64,000 nucleotides of DNA from Marinobacter sp. F4206 (GTDB lineage Bacteria > Pseudomonadota > Gammaproteobacteria > Pseudomonadales > Oleiphilaceae). Numbering within the stretch: the first letter of the stretch is position 1; each line of letters starts with the position of its first letter. The stretch spans positions 1,612,001 through 1,676,000 of the forward strand of contig NZ_JAHXKI010000002.1 of assembly GCF_019392195.1 (NCBI RefSeq). Reading direction: 5' to 3'. The translations under genes and the position numbers were made by a program. The notes beneath the pieces were generated by a model, which did no database searches, had not been told where the DNA came from, and was given only the letters and a program-made list of their open reading frames with translations. Below, in pieces: positions 34,681 to 42,547 of this stretch.

Positions 34681-35523
34681 ATCTCCACTCCCAACCTTCA
34701 GTTCACGAACCCGCTGTTCCATCCGCTGCGCTTGTTCAAGTGCTTCATCTCCAATTTTCTGGCCTGAGATAACCACATTGATTCCCGCTAAAATTTTCTG
34801 CTCTAAGTTCCTCTGCAACCAGCCAATTTTTCCAACATTCACTTTTTCAAACTGCTCAAGCTCGGTCTGGCTGAGAAACGAATTGATCAACTGGCGGACG
34901 CCGCCGTCGAGGTGCCAATTTAGTTTCTTTTCGTCTTGATCACCCCAGTGAATAACCAGCGCTACTCGAGTGATCGAAGCTTGATATGTTGACAGCAAAG
35001 CCCAGAGGTACTCCCCAACATATGGCCGTATGCGTTCACGGGAACCAACATTGTCCTTGTACATTGCAGTCATATTTTCAATGGAAACCTCACCAACTAA
35101 CTGCTTAAAATCTGGATGATTTTTACTGTTCTTGTATTCGTCTACAGTAAGGATATCTATAAAGCCCATGATCGCAGGAACGTTCTTTCTCGCCAATAAA
35201 ATTGCGTCCCAGAGCGTTTCAACTCCATCGAGTTTCCGTTCAATCGCGATTTTTTGTGTTGAGCTAATCGAGGATGTCGCAAATCTCAGCCTCTCCGCCT
35301 CTTGTTCAAATGAGTTCTTTAGCAGCAGAGCATTCTTATCAGCTTCTGCTTGTAACTCAGAATTTAGCCGGGCGAGATTTTGGTCATATTCATGCTGAAT
35401 ACTTTGGCGAAGGCGTTCTGCAATCCAAGTTCTTGCAAGCCAAATAATAGCTCCAGAAAGAACTGCACTGGCTAGCGCAGAGGACAGCAACGTTGTCAGG
35501 AATTCGTTCAGTTCTAAATTCAT
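34675..35523 (-). CDS. Cassette-encoded membrane-anchored coiled-coil protein
   Basis: 282 residues. One N-terminal transmembrane helix (LLSSALASAVLSGAIIWLAR) is followed by a long coiled coil (about 40-100, HEYDQNLARLNSELQAEADK) and a helical C-terminal domain with no motif I know. Visibly more AT-rich than the surrounding chromosome. The ATG lies 13 bases after an attC core and has no ribosome site, both common for integron cassettes. Function unknown. Confidence 0.7.
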   Translation of the reverse strand: MNLELNEFLTTLLSSALASAVLSGAIIWLARTWIAERLRQSIQHEYDQNLARLNSELQAEADKNALLLKNSFEQEAERLRFATSSISSTQKIAIERKLDGVETLWDAILLARKNVPAIMGFIDILTVDEYKNSKNHPDFKQLVGEVSIENMTAMYKDNVGSRERIRPYVGEYLWALLSTYQASITRVALVIHWGDQDEKKLNWHLDGGVRQLINSFLSQTELEQFEKVNVGKIGWLQRNLEQKILAGINVVISGQKIGDEALEQAQRMEQRVRELKVGSGDI

Positions 35524-35536
35524 ATTTAACGTCGTT

Positions 35537-35620
35537 GTTTAACGGCGCCCGTGTAGCTCAGCGAAACGGGCGTCCGGTGGAGGGTCATCGGCCAGAACGT
35601 AATACAATTATTGGTTAAAT
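35537..35620 (-). other. attC site between the two membrane-protein cassettes
   Basis: Minus strand: ATTTAAC (35620-35614) and GTTAAAC (35543-35537), both exact matches to RYYYAAC and GTTRRRY, 84 bases apart end to end. The centre GACGCCCGTTTCGCTGAGC with ACACGGGCGCC forms the inner stem. The following ATG is 13 bases away. This is one of the best-formed sites of the array. Confidence 0.85.
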
Positions 35621-35643
35621 ATATTAGATGCTGGGCATCACTT

Positions 35644-36081
35644 TTACGGCTCATTGCTGTGAGCCTTTTTAATACCGATCAATGCAACGATGCTGCCCAT
35701 TACTGCTGCAATGCTCATTAGAACCACACTTACGACCTCAAAACGCGAGTATTCCGGTCCAACTATAGCGACTACACTGGCGAATACAGCGAACAAGAAC
35801 AAAAACACGGTCATCGTGAAGCTGGCTTTTAACCGTGCCGATGGCGCAATCATGGCTGCTGACCAGGAGTAAGCCCACCCAACAAAACCGGCCGTAACCA
35901 GGGGCATAAAATACAAGAAAATCCAGCCGTCCTCCGAATAACCCCCTGTCATTTTCATCCCAAACCACTGCATCAGATGGAAAGCAGCTCCACCAGCGAG
36001 ACCAGCAACCGGCGGCACGACCGGAACGAAAAGCCACCTCCACCAATGATATTTGTCCTTCTGATTCTCGATCTCAGACAT
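35644..36081 (-). CDS. Cassette-encoded four-helix membrane protein
   Basis: 145 residues with four predicted transmembrane helices (WLFVPVVPPVAGLAGGAAF, IFLYFMPLVTAGFVGWAYSW, ASFTMTVFLFLFAVFASVVA, VVSVVLMSIAAVMGSIVAL) and a short charged N-terminus. No family recognised and no catalytic residues stand out. The ATG is 13 bases after the preceding attC core. Low G+C relative to the chromosome. Confidence 0.7.
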   Translation of the reverse strand: MSEIENQKDKYHWWRWLFVPVVPPVAGLAGGAAFHLMQWFGMKMTGGYSEDGWIFLYFMPLVTAGFVGWAYSWSAAMIAPSARLKASFTMTVFLFLFAVFASVVAIVGPEYSRFEVVSVVLMSIAAVMGSIVALIGIKKAHSNEP

Positions 36082-36094
36082 CCAGTCAACTTAG

Positions 36095-36178
36095 ATTTAA
36101 CGCCGCCAGCATGCGCGGCTTTGTAGTGGAGGCGAAGCCGCAACGAAAAAGGCGTCGCCGTGCCTGGCCTTGTTAGGC
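36095..36178 (-). other. attC site after the lipoprotein cassette
   Basis: Minus strand: GCCTAAC (36178-36172) and GTTAAAT (36101-36095), both exact to the consensus boxes, 84 bases. The inner arms GCGGCTTCGCC and AAAGCCGCGC pair around CTCCACTAC, and GGCGACGCC lies nearer the outer box. It is a textbook 'attC with single central stem', immediately downstream of the lipoprotein stop. Confidence 0.87.
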
Positions 36179-36190
36179 GAGTCCATGGGG

Positions 36191-36496
36191 TTAACCCTCT
36201 GGCCCACTGAATGCCTTCTTAAATATTTCTTGCCTGTGCTCTTCGCTTTCAGGTATCCAGCTAACCTCATTAGGGTAGCGATTATCTAGACGGTAGTAGA
36301 TATCATTTTTTTGTAGGTAAGACACAAACCGATCCTTGTTCTTCTTACTTGTCATAACTTCGGATATTTCGCCTTTTCGAATCTCAACACCATCTGGTGT
36401 TGTGGTTTTTACGATCTCGCTATCAATCACTCTAGGTTCTGGGCTATCACACCCGACAATAAAAAATGACAATAGCAGTATGATTAGTGGCTTCAT
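36191..36496 (-). CDS. Cassette-encoded small lipoprotein
   Basis: 101 residues from the ATG at 36496, only eight bases after a GTTAGGC core site. MKPLIILLLSFFIVGCDSPEP is a lipoprotein signal with lipobox IVGC; Asp at +2 of the mature cysteine suggests inner-membrane retention by the E. coli rule. The rest is short, charged and unrecognised (GVEIRKGEISEVMTSKKN). A longer frame to 36535 is not credible. First visible gene of the cassette array. Confidence 0.7.
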   Translation of the reverse strand: MKPLIILLLSFFIVGCDSPEPRVIDSEIVKTTTPDGVEIRKGEISEVMTSKKNKDRFVSYLQKNDIYYRLDNRYPNEVSWIPESEEHRQEIFKKAFSGPEG

Positions 36497-36895
36497 TTTT
36501 TTTCGCCTAACAGCTAATTCAACGACAAATGACATATATCACGCAGCGCCTATTTCCGAACCAGCGCCTGCCATTCTTTCGCGTTAATGTTTATAAATCA
36601 GTGAACTACAGCATAGACTACCCGGACACCAACTGGAAATAGGCGTCATTTGTCGTATATCTCCAGAGCCTGAGTGCGTTCTATCCACCAAACCATCAAT
36701 CACTTTTACACTTAAAAACAGTTACTTATGATTTCATGTCCGGAATTTTCCGACATTTGTCGCTGAACTCCGTGCCGACTGCGCCGAATCTCACCCGCTT
36801 TCTGGCGAACGCCATTTCACGACTCAGTCCCCAACTTTAAATATTACAGGGAGTTAAGCTAGTATCGCTCTGGATTGCGTCAAAAAGGGACTTGT
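36497..36895. other. Non-coding region with array boundary and inverted repeat
   Basis: About 400 bases without a gene. GTTAGGC (minus, 36511-36505) is a cassette core site. Beyond it, 36522-36557 and 36635-36656 are inverted copies: ACGACAAATGAC plus CGCCTATTTCC against GGAAATAGGCG plus TCATTTGTCGT, with 13 extra bases in one arm. A related palindrome CGACATTTGTCG lies at 36751-36762. No integrase gene or attI can be assigned. The promoter of the plus-strand gene at 36896 must lie in the right part. Confidence 0.6.
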
Positions 36896-38194
36896 ATGAA
36901 ACGTTTGCTGATTGTTCTCGTTGTCGCTGTTGCCGGTCTTTCGGGGTTCGCGTACTACAAAATTACCAGTTCAGTGACTGACGGTCTTGAACTCGCCAAG
37001 ATGCAGGTGGCACCGTTCGCCGCCATGGAATACGGCAGTGTATCCACGAACTTCTCGGGAGACATTACGGTGAACGATCTTCGCTTCACGTCCCGGGCAA
37101 CGTCTGAGGTGATTGCGGTAGACAAGGTCGCCCTTGGAACCGGCAGCCCCTGGGCTCTGCTAACGCTCAAGGATCACCTTCAGTCCGGCCAGATGCCGGA
37201 CTACCTGAAATTTTCTCTTGAAGGGCTCAAGGCCGATATGGCGTTCATGTCCAATCTCGAACAGGCCGCCGAGGGCGACAATCCGTTCAGTCAATTGGAA
37301 ACCGCGGGATGCGGAGATCGCCGCTACTTCAACCGAAGTGACCTGGCGCGGATGGGCTATGACTACCTCACGCTGGATATGGACGTGGCCTACCGGCTGT
37401 CCGAAACCGGCAACCAGCTCACGCTAACCATCGACACGGTCTCCCGGAACCAGATGGCGGTGGGCCTGGAAATGGTCGTATACCATTCAGGCTCGTTCAA
37501 CGAGATGGCCTTGTCGCCACAGGTGGCGAAGACCGCACAACTGGAGGCGGCCAGCATTGAGTTGGAAGATCTGGGTTACCTGAACCGCATCCTGGATTTC
37601 TGCGCCAACGAATTGGAGATGGACACCGAGGCGTATCGCGCCCGGCATCTGGAAGCCTGGACCGCGGAATGGCAGGCGATGGGCCTGAAGCCGAGCGACA
37701 GTCTTGTGGAGGTTTACCAGGACTACCTCACACACCCGGGCAGTACGCTGACGTTCCAGATGGAACCTTTCCCGGCTCTGGATCTCGGGGACAACTACCT
37801 GAGCCCGGACCCCGTCTATCTGAGCGGGCGCCTGAACCCGAAACTGGGCACGGAACGGTCCGGCCTGCAGTCCATCAGCGTCAGCCAGGCGGACACGGCT
37901 GTCGCCGAGGAGCGCAGCAGCCCATCATCTACCTCCGAGTCCGCGCCATCAAAGCCAGCGGCACCGGAACCTACCCGATCCGCACCGGCCCGCTCCGAGG
38001 GTCGGATCTCCCTGGCCCAGCTTGATGATCATCTCCAGCACGATGTGCAGATCCAGCTGGCCGACGGCCGAGCGATCAAGGGCCGCATCCAGGCCGTGGA
38101 AGGCAACGCCCTGAAACTCAAACGCCACATGTATGGCGGTACCCTGGTGGTTCCCGTTCCCCTGGGTGACATCCGCAGCGTCACTCTACTCTAA
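36896..38194 (+). CDS. Envelope protein with N-terminal anchor and C-terminal LSm-like domain
   Basis: 432 residues from the ATG at 36896, with AGGGA upstream. An N-terminal membrane anchor (LLIVLVVAVAGLSGFAYY) leads into a ~300-residue domain recalling DUF945/AsmA-like periplasmic proteins (VSTNFSGDITVNDLRF). A Ser/Pro/Ala linker (about 340-375) follows, then about 55 residues that read as a five-strand Sm fold: LDDHLQHDVQIQLADGRAIK, GRIQAVEGNALKLKRHMYGG, VVPVPLGDIRSVTLL. LSm domains normally bind RNA or mediate assembly; an exported one would be unusual. Function unknown. Confidence 0.7.
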   Translation: MKRLLIVLVVAVAGLSGFAYYKITSSVTDGLELAKMQVAPFAAMEYGSVSTNFSGDITVNDLRFTSRATSEVIAVDKVALGTGSPWALLTLKDHLQSGQMPDYLKFSLEGLKADMAFMSNLEQAAEGDNPFSQLETAGCGDRRYFNRSDLARMGYDYLTLDMDVAYRLSETGNQLTLTIDTVSRNQMAVGLEMVVYHSGSFNEMALSPQVAKTAQLEAASIELEDLGYLNRILDFCANELEMDTEAYRARHLEAWTAEWQAMGLKPSDSLVEVYQDYLTHPGSTLTFQMEPFPALDLGDNYLSPDPVYLSGRLNPKLGTERSGLQSISVSQADTAVAEERSSPSSTSESAPSKPAAPEPTRSAPARSEGRISLAQLDDHLQHDVQIQLADGRAIKGRIQAVEGNALKLKRHMYGGTLVVPVPLGDIRSVTLL

Positions 38195-38203
38195 GGCTTG
38201 CGC

Positions 38204-38245
38204 CGGCTAGGCTCTGCCCGGAAGCCATCGGGGAGAGCCTAGCCG
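38204..38245. terminator. Long hairpin between convergent genes
   Basis: CGGCTAGGCTCT (38204-38215) pairs perfectly with AGAGCCTAGCCG (38234-38245), with a further CCCG/CGGG pair inside. It fills the gap between the stops of the LSm-tailed gene and nrdB and should end transcription in both directions, although T tracts are lacking. Confidence 0.6.
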
Positions 38246-38251
38246 ATTCGA

Positions 38252-39331
38252 CTACCACTCCAACTGAGCCCCGGTCTGGTACTCGATCACCCGCGTCTCG
38301 AAGAAGTTCTTTTCCTTCCTCAGGGTCGCCTGCTCATCCAGCCAGGGCGAGACGTTCCTCGCGCCGGGGAAGGGTTCGTCCAGGCCGACTGTACGAGCCC
38401 GGCGGTTGGCGACGAAACGGAACTGTTCACTGTGATACTCGGCGGAGTAACCCAGGATCGGGTCGCGCAGGATGTAGTTGGCGTATTCCGTTTCGGCCGC
38501 TTCGGATTCGTCCCACATGGCGCGCACGGCTTGCGGGTCGAAGCGGATGTTCTCCTCCTCCACGATCTGGTTCACCACCTTCAGCCCGAAGGAGAAGTGC
38601 ATGGCTTCGTCCCGCAGGATGTACTGCAGCTGTTCGCCGGTGCCGCGCATGAGGCCGCGGCGCTGCAGGGCGAAGATGGGGCTGAAGCCGTTGTAGAACC
38701 AGGTGCCTTCGAACACCGCTGCGAAGAACAGGTAGGACATGATGAATTCCTGCAGGTCGTCGCGGTTGCGCAGGTTCAGGTCCGGGCGCATGGCGGCGTC
38801 CAGCCTTCGGTTGGCGATCTGGATCTTGCCGTTGATGGCCGGCACCACCCGGTAGCGGTTATAGATCTCACTCTGGTCCAGGTTCAGGGTTTCGATGCAG
38901 TGCTGGTAGGCCCAGGTGTGCATGGCCTCTTCGTACACCTGCCGGGCCTGGTAGATCTGCAGTTCCGGCGCGCTCATCTTCTCCATCACCGCCAGGCCGA
39001 TGTTGCGCATGGCCAGGATGTCGGAGGTGGTCAGGTAGGCCAGCACGTTCTCGTACACGTGCTTTTCCGGGGCGGTGAGCCGGTGGTGGTAGTCGTGGAC
39101 GTCCTGGGCCAGGTTCACGTCCAGCGGGGTCCAGTGGTTCTTGTTGGCGTTCATGAAGTACTCCCAGGCCCAGGGGTACTTGAACGGGGCGAGCTGGTTG
39201 ATGTCCGTCTCGCCGTTGATCACGCGTTTGTCGTCCGCGTTGACCGGCGCGGGAGCGCCGGGGTTGGGGTTGCCGCCGGCGCGATCGGCCGGCGTGCTTG
39301 CGGTTTTGGGTTCGTCGTCCCAGTCGAGCAT
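38252..39331 (-). CDS. nrdB: Ribonucleoside-diphosphate reductase class Ia, beta subunit
   Basis: 359 residues from the ATG at 39331; upstream extension into the nrdA end is not needed. The radical cofactor ligands are in place: SDILAMRN (Asp), YEEAMHTWAYQ with Glu135, His138 and the radical Tyr142, EGTWFYNGF (Glu), and RDEAMHFSFG (Glu, His). The C-terminus ends TGAQLEW, the tail that docks with NrdA. It supplies the tyrosyl radical for deoxynucleotide synthesis. It follows nrdA after 31 bases and shares its B12 riboswitch and NrdR-type control. Confidence 0.95.
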   Translation of the reverse strand: MLDWDDEPKTASTPADRAGGNPNPGAPAPVNADDKRVINGETDINQLAPFKYPWAWEYFMNANKNHWTPLDVNLAQDVHDYHHRLTAPEKHVYENVLAYLTTSDILAMRNIGLAVMEKMSAPELQIYQARQVYEEAMHTWAYQHCIETLNLDQSEIYNRYRVVPAINGKIQIANRRLDAAMRPDLNLRNRDDLQEFIMSYLFFAAVFEGTWFYNGFSPIFALQRRGLMRGTGEQLQYILRDEAMHFSFGLKVVNQIVEEENIRFDPQAVRAMWDESEAAETEYANYILRDPILGYSAEYHSEQFRFVANRRARTVGLDEPFPGARNVSPWLDEQATLRKEKNFFETRVIEYQTGAQLEW

Positions 39332-39362
39332 GGTCTGCGCCTCTTGAATAGATAGTAAGTGA

Positions 39363-42140
39363 TTACTGACACGCTTCGCAGTCAGGGTCGTCGATGCTGC
39401 ACACCTGCGGTTGCGGCTCTCTCGATGGCACAGCGACCGGCGCGGTTTTCTCGGCCCCGGTGGCACCCAGTGACCTCAGGTAGTAGGTGGTCTTAAGGCC
39501 ACGCTCCCAGGCCAGCTGATACAACGCATCCAGCTTCTTGCCACTGGGTTCGGCCATGTACAGGTTCAGGCTCTGGGCCTGGTCCAGCCATTTCTGGCGG
39601 CGGGCGGCGGCTTCCACCAGCCAGCGGGCGTCGATCTCGAAGGCGGTGGCGTAACGGGCCTTGAGCTCGGCCGGAATGCGGTCGATCTGCTGCACCGAGC
39701 CGTCGAAGTATTTGAGGTCGTTCACCATCACGTTGTCCCAAAGGCCCTCGGCCTTCAGGTCCTGAACCAGGGAGGGGTTCACCACCGTGAACTCGCCGGA
39801 CAGGTTCGATTTCACGAACAGGTTCTGGTACGCCGGCTCGATGGACTGGGACACGCCCACGATGTTGGAGATGGTGGCGGTGGGCGCGATGGCCATGACG
39901 TTGCTGTTGCGCATGCCGTGTTGGGCGATCAGCTCGCGCACCGGGGCCCAATCCAGCCGGGCGGAGGTGTTCACGGTCAGATCCCCTTCCCGGCGCGCCT
40001 GTTTCAGCCGGCTGATGGAATCGATGGGCAGGATGCCTTGCTGCCACAGGGAGCCCTCGTAGCTGTCGTAAGCGCCCCGGTCCGCCGCCAGCGTGGCGGA
40101 GGCGCGAATGGCAAAGTAGCTGAGTTGTTCCATGGCCACGTCGGCAAACTCCACCGCTTCCGGGCTGGTGTACGGCAGGCCCAGCTGGTAGAGCGCGTCC
40201 TGAAAGCCCATCAATCCCAGGCCCACCGGGCGGTGCTTGAGGTTGGAATTGCGGGCCTGGGGCACCGCGTAGTAGTTGATGTCGATGACGTTATCGAGCA
40301 TGCGCACGGCGGTGGTCACGGTGCGCTCCAGACGCTGCACATCCAGCTCGCCGTTGGCGATGTGCGCCGCCAGGTTCACCGAGCCCAGGTTGCACACGGC
40401 AATCTCGTCCGCGTTGGTGTTCAGGGTGATCTCGGTACACAGGTTGGAGCTGTGCACCACACCCTGGTGCTGCTGGGGCGAGCGCAGGTTGCAGGGGTCC
40501 TTGAAGGTGATCCACGGGTGGCCGGTCTCGAACAGCACAGTCAGCATCTTGCGCCAGAGCTGCTTGGCCGGAAGTTTCTTGAACAGCTTGATCTTGCCCT
40601 GCTCCGCCAGCGCCTCGTAATGCTCGTAACGCTCGCGGAAGGCGTTGCCGTATAGGTCGTGCAGGTCCGGCACGTCGCTGGGGGAGAACAGGGTCCAGTC
40701 CCGGTCTTCGCGCATGCGTTCGATCAGCAGGTCCGGCACCCAGTTGGCGGTGTTCATGTCGTGGGTGCGGCGGCGTTCGTCACCGGTGTTCTTGCGCAGC
40801 TCCAGGAATTCCTCGATGTCCAGGTGCCAGCTTTCCAGGTAGGCGCACACCGCGCCCTTGCGCTTGCCGCCCTGGTTCACCGCCACGGCGGTGTCGTTGA
40901 CCACTTTCAGGAACGGCACCACGCCCTGGCTCTGGCCGTTGGTGCCCTTGATGTGGGCGCCCAGCGAGCGCACCGGCGTCCAGTCGTTGCCCAGGCCACC
41001 GGCCCATTTCGACAGCATGGCGTTATCCCGGATGGCGCCGTAGATGGCTTCCAGGTCGTCGCCCACGGTGGTCAGGTAGCAGGACGACAGCTGGGAATGG
41101 CGGGTACCGCTGTTGAACAGCGTGGGTGTGCTGGCCATGTAGTCGAACGAGGACAACAGGTCATAGAACTCGATGGCGCGGGCGTTCGGGTCGTCTTCCC
41201 GCAGCGCCAGGCCCATGGCCACGCGCATGAAGAACACCTGCGGCAGTTCCAGGCGGGCGCCGTCCCAGTGGATGAAATAGCGGTCGTAAAGGGTTTGCAG
41301 GCCGAGGAAGCCGAACTGCCGGTCCCGCTCCGGTTTCAGGGCGTCGCCCAGGCGCTCGAGATCAAACGCCGCGAGCGCTTCGTCCAACAGCTCGTACCGA
41401 ATGCCGGCGGCGATAAAGGCGCTCAGGGCCTGTGGATAGATGTCCGCCAGCGACTGCTCTGTGGATAAATTCAGGGCCAAGGCATTCTCCAGCCGAAGCT
41501 GTTCCAGCAACAGCCGGGCGGTGACGGCGCTGTAGTCCGGCTCCTGTTCGATGCGCCCGCGGGCCGTCATCACCAGCGCCGACAGCACGTCTTCCTCGGC
41601 AATGCCGTCGTACAGGTTGGTCAGGGCGTCTTCCACCAGGGAGTCGCCGTCGATGCCGTCCAGGCCGGTAGCCGCCTGCTCCACCTGCCGTTTCATCCGG
41701 CCCAGGTCCAGCGGGGCGATCTCGCCACCGGCTTTTTTCACGGTCAGGTGCGGGTGGGCTTCCACCGGGTGATCGTGGGCACGCTGCCGGGCGTGGTCTT
41801 CCCGGTAGAGCACGTAGGCGCGGGCCACTTTCTGTTCCTCGGCCCGCATCAGCGCCAGCTCCACCTGGTCCTGGATGTCTTCGATGTGAACCTTGCCGCC
41901 GGCTTTCAGGCGCCGACCGATGGCCTGGATCACCTGCTCGGTCACCCGGTGCACGGCATCGTTGATGCGGGCCGAGCCGGCGGCCTTGTCACCCTCAACA
42001 GCCAGGAAGGCTTTGGTGACAGCAACGCTGATCTTCGACGGATCGAAGCCTACAAGGGTGCCATTACGCTTGATGACCTGCAGGGATTCGGTTTCAGTTG
42101 GGGCGGACGGCTGGGGTGCAGCCAGGGCAGAGCTGGACAT
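39363..42140 (-). CDS. nrdA: Ribonucleoside-diphosphate reductase class Ia, alpha subunit with two ATP-cones
   Basis: 925 residues from the ATG at 42140 (AGGAG upstream). Two ATP-cone regulatory domains precede the catalytic barrel: about 20-115 (LQVIKRNGTLVGFDPSKI) and about 135-225 (LTVKKAGGEIAPLDLGRM), like the Pseudomonas aeruginosa enzyme. Catalytic cysteines appear in LSSCYL, SNLCTEI and AVCNLGS, and the redox-active tail is CEAC near the end. It reduces ribonucleotides to deoxyribonucleotides with NrdB, under dATP feedback through the cones. The leader contains a cobalamin riboswitch. Confidence 0.95.
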   Translation of the reverse strand: MSSSALAAPQPSAPTETESLQVIKRNGTLVGFDPSKISVAVTKAFLAVEGDKAAGSARINDAVHRVTEQVIQAIGRRLKAGGKVHIEDIQDQVELALMRAEEQKVARAYVLYREDHARQRAHDHPVEAHPHLTVKKAGGEIAPLDLGRMKRQVEQAATGLDGIDGDSLVEDALTNLYDGIAEEDVLSALVMTARGRIEQEPDYSAVTARLLLEQLRLENALALNLSTEQSLADIYPQALSAFIAAGIRYELLDEALAAFDLERLGDALKPERDRQFGFLGLQTLYDRYFIHWDGARLELPQVFFMRVAMGLALREDDPNARAIEFYDLLSSFDYMASTPTLFNSGTRHSQLSSCYLTTVGDDLEAIYGAIRDNAMLSKWAGGLGNDWTPVRSLGAHIKGTNGQSQGVVPFLKVVNDTAVAVNQGGKRKGAVCAYLESWHLDIEEFLELRKNTGDERRRTHDMNTANWVPDLLIERMREDRDWTLFSPSDVPDLHDLYGNAFRERYEHYEALAEQGKIKLFKKLPAKQLWRKMLTVLFETGHPWITFKDPCNLRSPQQHQGVVHSSNLCTEITLNTNADEIAVCNLGSVNLAAHIANGELDVQRLERTVTTAVRMLDNVIDINYYAVPQARNSNLKHRPVGLGLMGFQDALYQLGLPYTSPEAVEFADVAMEQLSYFAIRASATLAADRGAYDSYEGSLWQQGILPIDSISRLKQARREGDLTVNTSARLDWAPVRELIAQHGMRNSNVMAIAPTATISNIVGVSQSIEPAYQNLFVKSNLSGEFTVVNPSLVQDLKAEGLWDNVMVNDLKYFDGSVQQIDRIPAELKARYATAFEIDARWLVEAAARRQKWLDQAQSLNLYMAEPSGKKLDALYQLAWERGLKTTYYLRSLGATGAEKTAPVAVPSREPQPQVCSIDDPDCEACQ

Positions 42141-42173
42141 GTCTGTACTCCTGAATACGCGTTGGATTCCTTT

Positions 42174-42254
42174 CACCTTCGCGTACGCAGGGGCGCACCT
42201 TGCCCGGGGGACGGGCAGGCACTACCGATCTGCTCACCTTAAGACGCGAAGGTG
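42174..42254 (-). promoter_or_regulatory. Candidate expression platform of the nrdAB riboswitch
   Basis: CACCTTCGCGT (42174-42184) and ACGCGAAGGTG (42244-42254) form a perfect 11-base stem between the aptamer and the nrdA ribosome site. No T tract follows, so control is probably by masking translation or another folding switch rather than by a classical terminator. Confidence 0.5.
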
Positions 42255-42257
42255 CAG

Positions 42258-42415
42258 TTGTATCCCTGGCAGGTCTTCGGACTCAGGAGCGTGAATCGTT
42301 CGATTCGGCCTCGCGTGGCGACTTCCCGGCTTGCGCCAGTGTCGTTATGCCACGCTCGTTCTCCAATACCGCTGCGCGTCAGTTCCGGATTCTCACCGGA
42401 TTCCCGATACCGAGA
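42258..42415 (-). promoter_or_regulatory. Cobalamin (adenosylcobalamin) riboswitch upstream of nrdAB
   Basis: Read on the minus strand, the conserved B12 elements occur in order: P1 GTATC (42410-42406), GGGAATCCGGTGAGAATCC, the loop around ACACTGGCGCAAGCC with GGGAAG, the B12 box GAGTCCGAAGACCTGCC, and closing GATAC (42264-42260) pairing with P1. This is a complete class I-type aptamer. B12 riboswitches before class Ia RNR genes are known in bacteria that also have B12-dependent class II NrdJ, where coenzyme B12 switches off nrdAB. Confidence 0.92.
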
Positions 42416-42455
42416 TGCTCAAAAAACAACATCTGGTAGTTAACCAAGGATGAAA

Positions 42456-42471
42456 ACACTATATACACGAT
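42456..42471 (-). promoter_or_regulatory. NrdR-like box overlapping the nrdAB promoter
   Basis: ACACTATATACACGAT (plus-strand reading) matches the left half of the NrdR consensus ACACWATATMTWGTGT exactly and the right half partly. It covers the predicted -10 element, as expected for repression by NrdR. I did not find a convincing second box. Confidence 0.55.
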
Positions 42472-42486
42472 ATTCAGGCGGAACAA
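42458..42486 (-). promoter_or_regulatory. Predicted sigma-70 promoter of nrdAB
   Basis: On the minus strand, TTGTTC (42486-42481) and TATAGT (42463-42458) are separated by exactly 17 bases. Transcription would start near 42450, about 40 bases before the riboswitch P1 and 310 before nrdA. Confidence 0.6.
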
Positions 42487-42496
42487 GGCGGGGCAA

Positions 42497-42519
42497 CAAA
42501 AAAGGCCCCCGAAGGGGCC
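42497..42519 (-). terminator. Intrinsic terminator after fmdB
   Basis: Minus strand: GGCCCC-TTCG-GGGGCC followed by six Ts. This is a strong terminator about 30 bases after the fmdB stop. It ends the amide-utilisation operon and insulates the nrdAB promoter. Confidence 0.85.
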
Positions 42520-42547
42520 AAACACGTGACAGACTCTGTACTGAACG

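Noticed and set aside
34592..36178. attC stems considered as intrinsic terminators or a MITE family
   Set aside because: The stems lack T tracts, differ in sequence from site to site, and share only the end boxes and symmetry, which fits integron recombination sites.
38432..41468. Long plus-strand frames opposite nrdA and nrdB
   Set aside because: Composition is Val/Gly/His/Gln-rich without motifs; nrdAB on the other strand is certain.
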